A stretch of DNA of 20,380 nucleotides from Acidobacteriota bacterium (GCA_029863825.1 JAOTUP010000005.1:1-20380), one strand, 5' to 3'. Shown: positions 1-7,917, numbered from the stretch's first letter. Program-made: numbers and translations. The notes: a model not told the origin generated them from the sequence alone.

Positions 1-242
1 CTAACGCAGTGATGGTTGGTCAGGACCAGGCCGTCGGGCGAAACGAAGGAGCCGGTACAGCCTCCGAGCCTGGTGGTGGCGAGCTGCACGGTTTCGAGCC
101 ATGAAGAGTCGATGTCGACGCCGTACGCCGCCTTGACCCGTGCCACCGGAAAGTTGTCGAGTGTCCACATGCCTTCATCAGCGGTGGCGATGCCGGTGAC
201 GAAGAAGACTGAGAGCAGCAGGAAAACAGATGTTCGTGTCAT
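1..242 (-). CDS. S46 family dipeptidyl-peptidase (DPP7/DPP11-like), N-terminal part, cut by window edge
   Basis: This is the first 80 codons of a gene that runs off the left edge. The product starts with a signal peptide (hydrophobic residues 6-20, with a likely cleavage after ATA, before DEGMW). It then shows GMWTLDNFP near residues 24-32 and GCTGSFVSPDGLVLTNHHC near residues 61-79. These are the hallmark N-terminal blocks of S46 serine exopeptidases, and the His of TNHHC is the catalytic histidine of the family. Known S46 enzymes act in the periplasm and release dipeptides from the N-terminus of peptides. The ATG at 242 is preceded by an AGAGGA ribosome-binding site about 6 bases upstream. 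The catalytic Asp and Ser and the specificity residue lie outside the window, so DPP7-type and DPP11-type cannot be separated. It is divergent from the oligopeptidase gene at 429, which suggests a shared role in using extracellular peptides. Confidence 0.88.
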   Translation of the reverse strand, partial: MTRTSVFLLLSVFFVTGIATADEGMWTLDNFPVARVKAAYGVDIDSSWLETVQLATTRLGGCTGSFVSPDGLVLTNHHCV

Positions 243-428
243 GGGATCCTCTGGTCGGATGGAGTTCACGGAAATGCGAAGCGAGGCCGAGCCTAGCAAG
301 ATGACCGATATCTGGCGCCACCCGTAGAGGCGGGAAGACGCGAAGCGGAAACCCGGCCGGCGACGCCGAGTGTGGAACAATTGCTCGTCTGACCAAAGAC
401 GTCGACCACCCCGAAAAGGAGAACCATC

Positions 429-2618
429 GTGCGAGTTGCCTTCAATGCGATTGCTCTGTGTGTGCTGCTTGCAGGTTGCTCGTCGTCTCCACCCGCCAGC
501 AGTCCGAGCGGCGAGCGACCGCAGGAGTTGTCATCGGGTGCGGCGAGCACTGAGGGAGAGACGATGCTGGAAGTTCGAAACGCACCACGCGCGACGGTCC
601 AGCCCGAGAGTCTGGAGATACACGGCGACGTGAGGATCGATGACTACTACTGGCTCAAGGATCGAGGCAACCCGGAGGTCATTGCCTATCTCGAGGCCGA
701 GAACGCCTATGCCCAGGCGACGCTGGCCCACACCGAGACCCTGCAGGAAAAGCTCTTCGAGGAGATCGTCGGTCGCATCAAGAAGGACGACTCGACGGTG
801 CCCTACAGGTTCGGTAGCTACGAGTACTACGAGCGCTACGAAGAGGGACTCGAATACCCGATCTATGTCCGCCGAAGGAGTTCGCGGGACAGCGCCGAAG
901 AGGTCCTGATCGACGCCAACGAGCTCGCCGTCGGGCACGATTACCTGCAGGTGCGGGGCGTCAAGGTGAGCAGCGGCCAGACGCTCCTCGCCTATGCAAC
1001 GGATACGGTGGGCCGACGAATGTACACGCTCCGGTTTCGCGATCTCGAAACGGGCGAGGAGCTGGCCGACACGATCCCCAACATCACCGGCAATCATGTC
1101 TGGGCGAACGACAACAAGACGCTCTTTTACACGCAACAGGATCCGGAGACGCTGCGCTGGAGCCGCATTTTCAGACATGTCGTCGGCAGCGATCCGGCCA
1201 CCGACGTGCTGGTGTACGAGGAGACCGACGAAGAGTTCAGCACTTTCGTCACCAAGACCAAATCGCAGCGCTTCATCTTCATCGCCAGCGAGCAGACGCT
1301 CTCGAGCGAGTACCGGTTCCTCGACGCAAACCGGCCCGAGGATGACTTCAGAGTCTTCTTGCCGCGAGAAGCGAGACACGAATATTCGCTCGATCATCTC
1401 GACGAGACGTTCTACATTCGCACAAACTGGAAGGCGAAGAACTTCCGCCTGATGGCGGCGCCCATAAGGTCCACTGGTAAAGAGCAGTGGAGCGAGGTGA
1501 TCGCTCACCGTAACGACGTTTTCCTCGGAGAAACGGAGATATTTCGTGACTTTCTGGTGGTTTCCGAGCGACGGTCGGGCTTGGTTCAGATGCGAGTCAT
1601 TCCTTGGGACGGCTCCGGGGAGCACTACCTGGATTTTGGCGAGCCGGCGTACGACGCCACATTCGGCGACAACAAGAATGTAGATACGACAGTGCTGCGG
1701 TACGAATATACGTCGCTTACGACTCCCGATTCGGTTTTCGACTACGACATGGCAACGCGAAAGAAGACGCTGCTGAAGGAAGAGGAAGTCCTCGGCGGCT
1801 TCGACAAGAGCGACTATGTGACGGAGCGTCTCTGGGCGAAGGCGCGCGACGGTGTCGACGTGCCGATCTCCATCGTCTATCGCCGTGGGTTCATGAAAGA
1901 CGGCACGGCGCCGCTGCTTCTCTACGGGTATGGCTCGTATGGCTACGCCATCGATGCGAGTTTCAATGTCGACCGCCTGGCGCTGCTCGATCGTGGGTTC
2001 GCCTTTGCCATCGCCCATATACGCGGCGGCCAGGAGCTGGGCCGCGAGTGGTATGAGAGCGGCAAATTGTTCGCGAAGATGAACACGTTCAACGATTTCA
2101 TCGATTGTGGCCGCTATCTGGTCGCCGAAGAGTACGCTGCTGGTGACCGACTCTTTGCCATGGGTGGCAGCGCCGGCGGCCTGCTCATGGGAGCAGTCGT
2201 CAACCTGGCGCCGGATCTCTTCGCCGGCATTGTCAGTCGGGTGCCGTTTGTCGACGTCGTGACCACCATGCTCGATTCGGATATCCCGCTCACAACGAGC
2301 GAGTACGACGAGTGGGGCGATCCGAACGAGGAGCCGTCGTACCGTTACATGCTGTCCTACTCACCTTACGACCGACTGGAGAAGAAGGCGTATCCGAGCA
2401 TGCTCGTCACCGCCGGCTTTCACGATTCGCAGGTGCAGTACTGGGAACCGGCGAAGTATGTGGCCAAGTTGCGGACATTGAAGACGGACGACAATCCGCT
2501 GGTGCTGAGAACCAACCTGGACGCGGGCCACAGCGGAGCGTCGGGTCGCTTCGAGCGCTATCGCGAGACCGCTGTGGCGTACGCATTCATGTTGGATCTA
2601 GCCGGCATCGAGGAGTGA
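429..2618 (+). CDS. Exported S9A prolyl oligopeptidase family protein, oligopeptidase-B-like (lipoprotein)
   Basis: The 729-residue product has an N-terminal beta-propeller and a C-terminal alpha/beta-hydrolase domain (about 470-729). The catalytic triad is visible: Ser581 in GGSAGGLL, Asp666 in GFHDSQVQYWEP and His701 in DAGHSGASGR. The GGSAGGLL and HDSQVQYWEP blocks match oligopeptidase B (PtrB), which cleaves oligopeptides after basic residues. A prolyl-oligopeptidase-like specificity cannot be excluded. Unlike classical cytosolic PtrB, the protein begins with a short lipoprotein signal ending in the lipobox LAGC (Cys17), so it is probably anchored in the cell envelope. The start is a GTG at 429, with AAAGGAG about 7 bases upstream. 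The divergent neighbour is an S46 dipeptidyl-peptidase, consistent with stepwise breakdown of peptides outside the cytoplasm. Confidence 0.92.
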   Translation: MRVAFNAIALCVLLAGCSSSPPASSPSGERPQELSSGAASTEGETMLEVRNAPRATVQPESLEIHGDVRIDDYYWLKDRGNPEVIAYLEAENAYAQATLAHTETLQEKLFEEIVGRIKKDDSTVPYRFGSYEYYERYEEGLEYPIYVRRRSSRDSAEEVLIDANELAVGHDYLQVRGVKVSSGQTLLAYATDTVGRRMYTLRFRDLETGEELADTIPNITGNHVWANDNKTLFYTQQDPETLRWSRIFRHVVGSDPATDVLVYEETDEEFSTFVTKTKSQRFIFIASEQTLSSEYRFLDANRPEDDFRVFLPREARHEYSLDHLDETFYIRTNWKAKNFRLMAAPIRSTGKEQWSEVIAHRNDVFLGETEIFRDFLVVSERRSGLVQMRVIPWDGSGEHYLDFGEPAYDATFGDNKNVDTTVLRYEYTSLTTPDSVFDYDMATRKKTLLKEEEVLGGFDKSDYVTERLWAKARDGVDVPISIVYRRGFMKDGTAPLLLYGYGSYGYAIDASFNVDRLALLDRGFAFAIAHIRGGQELGREWYESGKLFAKMNTFNDFIDCGRYLVAEEYAAGDRLFAMGGSAGGLLMGAVVNLAPDLFAGIVSRVPFVDVVTTMLDSDIPLTTSEYDEWGDPNEEPSYRYMLSYSPYDRLEKKAYPSMLVTAGFHDSQVQYWEPAKYVAKLRTLKTDDNPLVLRTNLDAGHSGASGRFERYRETAVAYAFMLDLAGIEE

Positions 2619-2638
2619 GTCACGGTCGTCCAAAGGGC

Positions 2639-2659
2639 CTGCCGAGTGAGTGTCGGCAG
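2639..2659. terminator. Possible intergenic hairpin between convergent genes
   Basis: CTGCCGA and TCGGCAG form a perfect 7-bp inverted repeat around a 7-base loop. The repeat lies in the 79-base gap between the convergent oligopeptidase and rarA stop codons, where a bidirectional terminator would be expected. No T-run follows on either strand, so it is only a candidate terminator. Confidence 0.35.
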
Positions 2660-2697
2660 CGCGCGGGGGATGCGCAACCAGCCGCATCAACCGACGC

Positions 2698-4062
2698 CTA
2701 GGGTGAGGATTTGTCGACTGATTCACTGCGGATTCGCGCGCGCAGTTCGCGAAACGCGTCGAGTCGCGAGGCGAGCTCGCGCTCGAACCCGACGTCACGC
2801 GGTTGGTAGAAGCGACTGCCGGCCAGTGCTTCGGGCAAGCATTCCATACCGCCCATCCCGTCATTGGTCGCATGGGCGTACACGTGTCCGCGCCCGTAGC
2901 CGACGCTCTTCATGAGTTTCGTCGGAGCATTGCGAACCGCCATGGGTACCGGGTCGGCGGGGCGCTCTTCGATCGTCCGCCGCACCGCACCGTAGGCGGA
3001 ATACACGGAGTTGCTCTTTGGTGCCAGTGCCATGTAAATGACGGCTTGCGCCAGGGCGAGCTCTCCTTCCGGTGAGCCGAGCTTGCGGTAGGCGTCCCAG
3101 GCCGCCAGTGCCTGAGTCAGCGCTTGTGGATCGGCGAGCCCGATGTCCTCGCTGGCGAAGCGGATCATTCGACGCGCCACGTAGAGAGGGTCTTCACCCG
3201 CGGCGAGCATGCGGGCCAGCCAATAGAGCGCCGCGTCGGGATCACTTTCGCGCAGCGACTTGTGCAAGGCGGAGATGAGGTTGAAGTGCTCTTCTCCCGA
3301 TCGGTCATAGAGCAGTACCTTGCGTTGTGCCAGCGCCGTGACCTCCCCCACCGCGACTGACGCCTTGCCCTGGCCGGCCGCATCCTCGACGGCCAGTTCG
3401 AGCAGGTTGAGTGCCTTGCGCGCATCACCCGAGGCGAGCTGAGCGATGGCGGCCAGGGCGTCACTGTCGACGGCGACCTCGAATCGTGCCAGACCGCGCG
3501 TCGAATCGGTCAGTGCTCGGCGCATGAGGCGCTCGAGCTCGTCGACGCCGAGTGCTTCGAGGACGACGACACGACACCGCGAGAGCAATGCTGCGTTGAC
3601 CTGAAACGAAGGATTCTCGGTCGTGGCGCCGATGAGGATGATGTCGCCGCGCTCGACGTAGGGAAGAAACGCATCCTGCTGGGCGCGGTTGAAACGATGG
3701 ATCTCGTCGATGAAGAGAAGCGTTCTCGTCCCTTGAGCCAGCCGCAATCTGGCCGCGTCGGCCATGACACCCTTGACGTCCTTGATACCCGAGGTGACGG
3801 CGCTGAACGGCACGAAGAGAGACGATGTCTCGCGCGCGATGATCCTGGCGATCGTAGTCTTGCCGGATCCGGGCGGTCCCCAGAAGAGCAACGATGGCAC
3901 CCGGTCGGCGGTGATCGCGCGGCGCAGAAACCCGGCCTCGCCGACGACCGCATCTTGCCCCACGATCTCGTCGAGCTGTCGCGGTCGGATACGGTCGGCC
4001 AAGGGTCCGGAATGAGTCGACGGTGTGTCGGTCTCCGGAGGATCGAAGAGGCCGCGGTCCAT
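2698..4062 (-). CDS. rarA: Replication-associated recombination protein A (RarA/MgsA AAA+ ATPase)
   Basis: This 454-residue protein is a clamp-loader-like AAA+ ATPase that acts at stalled replication forks and interacts with SSB and DNA ends. Visible motifs are an N-terminal block with LADRIRPRQLDEIVGQ (21-36), Walker A GPPGSGKT (62-69), Walker B LLFIDE followed by IHRFN (115-125), sensor 1 GATTENPSF (145-153) and the arginine-finger motif SRCR (161-164). The MgsA-type C-terminal domain carries NSVYSAYGA and the GHVYAHATNDGMGG region. The length is typical for the family. The ATG at 4062 has no clear ribosome-binding site. It sits 6 bases after TATAGT, a possible -10 element, so a leaderless transcript is conceivable. 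It follows the crotonase gene on the same strand with an 83-base gap and may be cotranscribed with it. Confidence 0.95.
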   Translation of the reverse strand: MDRGLFDPPETDTPSTHSGPLADRIRPRQLDEIVGQDAVVGEAGFLRRAITADRVPSLLFWGPPGSGKTTIARIIARETSSLFVPFSAVTSGIKDVKGVMADAARLRLAQGTRTLLFIDEIHRFNRAQQDAFLPYVERGDIILIGATTENPSFQVNAALLSRCRVVVLEALGVDELERLMRRALTDSTRGLARFEVAVDSDALAAIAQLASGDARKALNLLELAVEDAAGQGKASVAVGEVTALAQRKVLLYDRSGEEHFNLISALHKSLRESDPDAALYWLARMLAAGEDPLYVARRMIRFASEDIGLADPQALTQALAAWDAYRKLGSPEGELALAQAVIYMALAPKSNSVYSAYGAVRRTIEERPADPVPMAVRNAPTKLMKSVGYGRGHVYAHATNDGMGGMECLPEALAGSRFYQPRDVGFERELASRLDAFRELRARIRSESVDKSSP

Positions 4063-4080
4063 ATGGTGACTATACCCGGC
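4063..4080 (-). promoter_or_regulatory. Possible -10 element directly upstream of rarA
   Basis: On the minus strand TATAGT is followed by CACCAT and then the rarA ATG. Initiation about 7 bases after the -10 hexamer would start the transcript at or next to the start codon. No Shine-Dalgarno sequence is seen, which fits. No convincing -35 hexamer lies at 16-18 bases, so confidence is low. Confidence 0.25.
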
Positions 4081-4145
4081 AAGTGGACGGTGACTGCCGC
4101 ACGAATCTCATGCGCGGAGCCGATTCGGATCGCGAGCCGGCGCTC

Positions 4146-4901
4146 TCAGCGGCGAAGCGTGCGATCGAGGTAGTCACGAATCGAGACCCGAGTGGCGGGT
4201 TGCTGCCACAACTCCAGAACACGGGCGTCGGTCCGCTTTCGCTGAGCGAGAATCTGCTCCACAGCGTGCTCTCGTAGCTGCTGCTTGGTGACACGGAAGA
4301 CCGCGCTGCCGACCTCGACCAGCCGAGTCGCCTCGGCGACGGCGCGCTCGACGAGTTCCTCGGGCGGCACCAGGCGATCGAGCAGACGGTGCGTGATCGC
4401 TTCGTCGGCAGGATATGTCGCACCGCGGAACACGAGATCCGGCAACCGCTGACTGCCGACCGCGAAGCGCATGACCCCGAGGGCGGCAGCCGGGAACGGG
4501 ACTCCGACGTTGAGCTCCGGGATTCCGATCTTTCCATTGCCGGCGGCGCCGACGCGCAGATCGCAGGCGCAGGCAAGCACACAGCCGCCGGCGATGGCAT
4601 GCCCGTTGACCGCGGCGATAACCGGCTTGGGGAAGGTGAAGAGGCGCAGCAAGCCGTCAGACAAGAGCGGGAGAAACCCTTCGACATACTCGGTGCCACC
4701 TTCGAGGACCCGGAACAGATCGACACCGGCGGAGAAGATGCTCCCCGTTCCGGTCAGCACGACGGCATCGACAGGCTCTTCTTCGGCCGCTGTCAGTGCC
4801 GCATCGAGGGCGACGAAGAACTCGCTATCGAAGGCATTGGCTTTGCCGTGGGCAATGCTGAGCAGCCGGACTGCCCCGAGGTCCTTGGAACCGACCATCA
4901 C
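4146..4901 (-). CDS. Enoyl-CoA hydratase/isomerase (crotonase) family protein
   Basis: The 251-residue length is typical of a single-domain crotonase, which binds acyl-CoA thioesters and stabilises an enolate. The two oxyanion-hole blocks are FSAGVDL (56-62) and GHAIAGG (100-106). Glu129 in IPELNVG corresponds to the first catalytic Glu of rat enoyl-CoA hydratase. The second catalytic Glu position appears to be Asp155 in SQRLPDLVF, so the substrate or reaction may differ from a classical hydratase, and no specific acyl-CoA can be named. The start is GTG at 4901 or the adjacent ATG at 4898. The upstream DinB-like gene ends in TGA at 4900-4898, so the two genes overlap by 4 or 1 bases and are probably translationally coupled. 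Confidence 0.88.
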   Translation of the reverse strand: MMVGSKDLGAVRLLSIAHGKANAFDSEFFVALDAALTAAEEEPVDAVVLTGTGSIFSAGVDLFRVLEGGTEYVEGFLPLLSDGLLRLFTFPKPVIAAVNGHAIAGGCVLACACDLRVGAAGNGKIGIPELNVGVPFPAAALGVMRFAVGSQRLPDLVFRGATYPADEAITHRLLDRLVPPEELVERAVAEATRLVEVGSAVFRVTKQQLREHAVEQILAQRKRTDARVLELWQQPATRVSIRDYLDRTLRR

Positions 4902-5434
4902 AAGCCCTGCTCGTTCGAGCGACGAATATCGTTGATGATCTTGTGGTGATGGTGATGGTGAATGCCGGTGAAAGCAAGCATCTGCGCCGCGGTGAAATGA
5001 CCGAGAGCCGGATGCCTGATGGTGGCGCGGCAGAGAGCGAGTCGTTCGAGATCGGACGCGAGTGCGGCAAAGCCCTGGCGCACGTCGGCGAGTCCTCGAG
5101 GAAGGGAATCGAGATCGACCTCGAGCGGCTGCGTGGCACCAGGCGCACGTCCGATGCCGCGCGGGATGTAGCGCGTGAAGAGAACCAGTCGACCGGCGAG
5201 TGTCGGGCTGCCTTGTCGCGGTCCATCGATGTCGAGCGAGGTCAACGCGTCGAGGATGGTCGCATCACTGCGACGCAGGTGTTCGAGCTGCTCGCCAACG
5301 CTCCAGTCGGAAACAGAGGGCGCTCGAACGTCCAGCGCGGATCGTTCCTTCGCCATCTCGGCGAGTGACGAGAGCTGGGTCAGGAGTGTGTCCGTGTCGC
5401 GGCGGGTGGTTCTGAGGCGGGAAGCATCCATCAT
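4898..5434 (-). CDS. DinB-like four-helix protein (DUF1569-type) with natural hexahistidine tract
   Basis: The 178-residue all-helical protein fits the DinB/YfiT-like fold. It has a WSVGEQLEHL block (44-53, with His52 as a likely metal ligand) and a C-terminal HPALGHFTAAQML stretch followed by a His-rich helix. This matches the DUF1569 pattern, in which HxxHH supplies further metal ligands. Members of this superfamily include metal-dependent thiol transferases, but many have no known function. Here the last ligand region is six consecutive histidines (159-164), encoded by alternating CAC/CAT codons. The start is ATG at 5434 (a tandem ATG ATG), with GAAGG about 10 bases upstream. It is the first gene of an apparent DinB-crotonase-rarA unit and is divergent from the PilZ gene at 5519/5564. 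Confidence 0.75.
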   Translation of the reverse strand: MMDASRLRTTRRDTDTLLTQLSSLAEMAKERSALDVRAPSVSDWSVGEQLEHLRRSDATILDALTSLDIDGPRQGSPTLAGRLVLFTRYIPRGIGRAPGATQPLEVDLDSLPRGLADVRQGFAALASDLERLALCRATIRHPALGHFTAAQMLAFTGIHHHHHHKIINDIRRSNEQGL

Positions 5435-5518
5435 CAGGGCGGACCTTCGGAAGTCGTTGACGAGTCAGCGATTGTGACCGGCGACAGAGAAAAGCGCAAA
5501 CGTGTAGCGGGCGGCTGA

Positions 5519-6661
5519 ATGTCATTGCGGACGGACATATACTTGGGGCGGGCGCTCGAACGAATGACAACCTCGAAGCAACAAGACGGCGAGAATCGAG
5601 ACAAGGGGAGAGTGTCCCTGGCGCGGCCGGTGCGTCTGCGCTACCGCCGATTTCAGGAGTTTCTCCAAGAAGCTTCGGCCAACATCTCGATCGGCGGCAT
5701 GTTCATCGCAACAGAGGAACCGCACGAGCCTGGATCGCAATTCGATTTCGAATTGTCGCTGGAGGACGGCTTTTCCCTCGTCAAGGGGCGCGCGGAGGTG
5801 GTGTGGATTCGCGCAGAAACTGCGGGGCTCAGCCAGCCGGCCGGCATGGGTGTTCGATTCCTCCACCTGGAAGGCGCGAGTCGCAAGCTGATCGCCAAGG
5901 TGGTCGAGAAGTACCGCCGCAAAGGCCGGGAACCATTTGAGTTGGGAAGGTCAGCCAAGGCGCGAATCGCCGCAGCGCGGGCAATGACAGACTCGGGCTC
6001 TCTGGTTCCCGGTAGCGAAGCGGTTCTCGGCGTTGACAGCCGTGGCGCTGGCGCGGCGGCGGGAAAATCCGAAATGGCGCAGCGACTGCGCCGATTCGCG
6101 GGACTAGCCCTCGTCGCTGTCGTCGCCGGATTGTTCATCGTGCTTGGGTTCCACAATCTCTACGTTCGGCCGCGAATCGACGAGCTGGAGCGTCGATTGG
6201 AGGACCTCTCCGCCCGCGGTGTTCAACCCGGTGCGACCGGCGTTGACACCAGCGACGATTCTCTCGTCGAGCCGGGGGACCAGCTGGAGACGGACGGGAA
6301 CGAGATGGCAGCACTCGAGCCGCTCGAACGCGTGGAGCAATGGGCACGCTCCTGGTCTGATCAGCGTGTGGACGACTATCTGGCGTTTTATTCCGCCGCA
6401 TTTCAGCCTGATGCCGGGATGAGTCGGGAGGAATGGGAAGCGATGCGGCGAGCGAGGATTCTTCGTCATTCGGGAATCCGCGTCCAGATACTGCTCGCCG
6501 AGGAAACGAAGCTCGGTGCCGATGAATCGCAGGTGGAGTTCACCCAGTCATATCACTCCGAGAACTACGATGACCGGGTGAAAAAGACTCTGCGCCTGGT
6601 GCGCGAGGAAGGCGTGTGGAAGATCGCCGAAGAACGAGTGGCGCGCGCGCTGCCTGATTGA
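5519..6661 (+). CDS. PilZ domain (TIGR02266-type) protein with one membrane helix and periplasmic NTF2/Cds6-like domain
   Basis: Domains in order: PilZ, about 32-133, with ANISIGGMFI and PAGMGVRF as in the TIGR02266 subfamily. A linker follows, then one membrane helix at about 193-214 preceded by RLRR. Next comes a short coiled coil (RIDELERRLEDL). The C-terminal domain (271-377) has VEQWARSWSDQRVDDYLAFY, REEWEAMRRARI and VWKIAEE, a pattern I recognise from the NTF2-like domain of Cds6/L,D-transpeptidase relatives. The positive-inside rule puts PilZ in the cytoplasm and the C-terminus in the periplasm. PilZ domains often bind cyclic di-GMP, but binding here is unproven. The upstream ATG at 5519 has no good ribosome-binding site. 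The second in-frame ATG at 5564 lies 20 bases after a TATACT hexamer (5538-5543) and may be the true start. A role in coupling an intracellular signal to the cell wall is inference. Confidence 0.85.
   Translation: MSLRTDIYLGRALERMTTSKQQDGENRDKGRVSLARPVRLRYRRFQEFLQEASANISIGGMFIATEEPHEPGSQFDFELSLEDGFSLVKGRAEVVWIRAETAGLSQPAGMGVRFLHLEGASRKLIAKVVEKYRRKGREPFELGRSAKARIAAARAMTDSGSLVPGSEAVLGVDSRGAGAAAGKSEMAQRLRRFAGLALVAVVAGLFIVLGFHNLYVRPRIDELERRLEDLSARGVQPGATGVDTSDDSLVEPGDQLETDGNEMAALEPLERVEQWARSWSDQRVDDYLAFYSAAFQPDAGMSREEWEAMRRARILRHSGIRVQILLAEETKLGADESQVEFTQSYHSENYDDRVKKTLRLVREEGVWKIAEERVARALPD
5538..5543 (+). promoter_or_regulatory. Possible -10 element (TATACT) for the PilZ-NTF2 gene
   Basis: TATACT lies inside the longer reading frame and 20 bases before the in-frame ATG at 5564. 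If functional, transcription would begin near 5550 and only the shorter protein, starting at 5564, could be made. No clear -35 hexamer is visible. Confidence 0.25.
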
Positions 6662-6673
6662 GTTACCCGCGTG

Positions 6674-7075
6674 TCAGCCGTCTGAAGCCGCAGCGAGAAA
6701 CTCGATTCGATCGGGACTGTCGGGGACGACACACAAAAACTGAAACGGGGCGTCGACAACCTCGTAGAAATGAGGAACCCCCGCCGGGATGTACAGTACG
6801 TCGTCGGGGCCGACGTAGTGAACCTGGTCGCCGATGCCGACTCGAGCACGGCCGTGGAGTACATATTGTCCGTGCTCGACCATGTTGGTATGCCGTGGCA
6901 TGCCGCCACCGGGGCCGATAGTAAATCGGCGCATGGAGAAGCGAGGCGCGCCGCCTGCGGGTTCGAGCAGCACCTGGATGTCGGTCGAAATCCCTGCCGC
7001 AACAACTCGCCGTTCCACCGAGTCAGCCGGTCGGCTGAAGCCCCCGGAGTCTGAGATCTGGGTCGAGTCGGACAT
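6674..7075 (-). CDS. Single-domain cupin protein
   Basis: The 133-residue product is a small beta-barrel cupin. Motif 1 reads MPRHTNMVEHGQYVLHG (59-75) and motif 2 PAGVPHFYEV (98-107). Likely metal ligands are His62, His68 and His102, with Asn64 in the second motif-1 position, a common variant in this subfamily. The function could be enzymatic or sensory; no substrate can be named. The frame is open to a GTG at 7114, but the ATG at 7075 is preceded by a strong AAGGAGGA with 5 bases of spacing, so the shorter start is chosen. A TATACT hexamer on the minus strand (7120-7115) could be its -10. It converges with the PilZ-NTF2 gene, with only 12 bases between the stop codons. Confidence 0.82.
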   Translation of the reverse strand: MSDSTQISDSGGFSRPADSVERRVVAAGISTDIQVLLEPAGGAPRFSMRRFTIGPGGGMPRHTNMVEHGQYVLHGRARVGIGDQVHYVGPDDVLYIPAGVPHFYEVVDAPFQFLCVVPDSPDRIEFLAAASDG

Positions 7076-7130
7076 CAGTTCCTCCTTGACGTCGTCTTGA
7101 ACGGGTCTCGACACAGTATATGGCGAACCG

Positions 7131-7146
7131 CGCCCGAGAGCGGGCG
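7131..7146. terminator. Small GC-rich hairpin downstream of pseudo-receiver-PilZ gene
   Basis: CGCCCG and CGGGCG form a perfect 6-bp stem with a GAGA loop (CTCT on the minus strand). It lies between the stop of the PilZ gene at 7174 and the cupin promoter region. A T-run precedes rather than follows the stem on the minus strand, so it is not a classical terminator. Confidence 0.25.
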
Positions 7147-7173
7147 AGTGGGAAGGGGCACCGGCAAAAAGCG

Positions 7174-7917
7174 TTAGGTACGTCGCCTCAGTCGGTCCCT
7201 GACGAAGAAGTCGAGGTCGCTGGTCGCCGCGTCATCGAGCTGCTTGAAGTGGATGCCCATGCCGCAAGTATTCTCATGAGCTCGCGCGGTGTGGCGAACC
7301 ACTTGACCGACACCCTGGAGCACGGCTTGCGGTTCGTCCAGACAGAGATCGAAAGCGAACTCGGTGCCTACCGGCAGGGGATGGCCGGTGCGCACCAGCA
7401 TGCCGGTTCGCGAGAGATTCTCGGTTTCGTAGACGTGGGTGGTGACGAAGTTGTCGAGGTCGACGTGAAGGTTGACGAGGACGCGTGTCGAAGCGCGAAC
7501 AGGCACGCCCAACGCGCCGGCCACTGCGCGCCGAAATGCATCCACCGAGTCGCTGAGCACGATGCTCTCGACGTCCAGCCGCTTGAGGACATTGGCAGCT
7601 CGCGCTTGACTATCTGATCCCAGCAGCAGGATCGGTGACTGCTCACACGACGATCCACCTGAGCGCAACCCGGAGATGAGCCGGGTAGCGCTCATATCAA
7701 TCAACGGCAGTTGCGCGAGAACGAGATCGTAGCGCGCGGAGGATGCGAGCACGAGGCAGGCCTCGCCGTTGGCGACTTGATTGAACTCCACCGAATGTCT
7801 CGAGAACAACGGCTCGAGACTGTCGATGACCTGACGATCAGTAATGGCGGCGAGGACTGTCTTTCCGGTTCCCATGGTCCACAGGTCGATCCGCGACAAC
7901 GGGTAATCCACCCCCAT
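7174..7917 (-). CDS. Pseudo-receiver plus PilZ (TIGR02266-type) regulator
   Basis: The 247-residue product has a response-regulator-like N-terminal domain (about 20-137) and a C-terminal PilZ domain (about 143-243, with ENLSRTGMLV and CGMGIHFKQL). The receiver strand that normally carries the phosphorylated Asp reads YDLVLAQLPLIDMS, with Gln69 at the acceptor position. The receiver is therefore probably not phosphorylated and may serve as a binding or dimerisation domain. A paralogue at 13560-14270 shares the layout and the LPLxDMSxxRL block. PilZ domains commonly sense cyclic di-GMP; whether this one does is unknown. The frame is open from ATG 7917, where GGAG lies only one base before the codon. 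An in-frame ATG at 7875 is an alternative start and fits the paralogue's length better. Confidence 0.8.
   Translation of the reverse strand: MGVDYPLSRIDLWTMGTGKTVLAAITDRQVIDSLEPLFSRHSVEFNQVANGEACLVLASSARYDLVLAQLPLIDMSATRLISGLRSGGSSCEQSPILLLGSDSQARAANVLKRLDVESIVLSDSVDAFRRAVAGALGVPVRASTRVLVNLHVDLDNFVTTHVYETENLSRTGMLVRTGHPLPVGTEFAFDLCLDEPQAVLQGVGQVVRHTARAHENTCGMGIHFKQLDDAATSDLDFFVRDRLRRRT

Noticed and set aside
374..398. GGAAC upstream of the oligopeptidase gene as a second ECF promoter
   Set aside because: The bases 16 positions later are AAAG, not CGT; no -10 match at 15-17 bases.
531..2018. Long open frame (495 codons) on the minus strand inside the oligopeptidase gene
   Set aside because: It is a shadow of the S9A gene: that gene carries intact catalytic motifs, while the antisense product is low-complexity and Arg/Val-rich with no recognisable domain.
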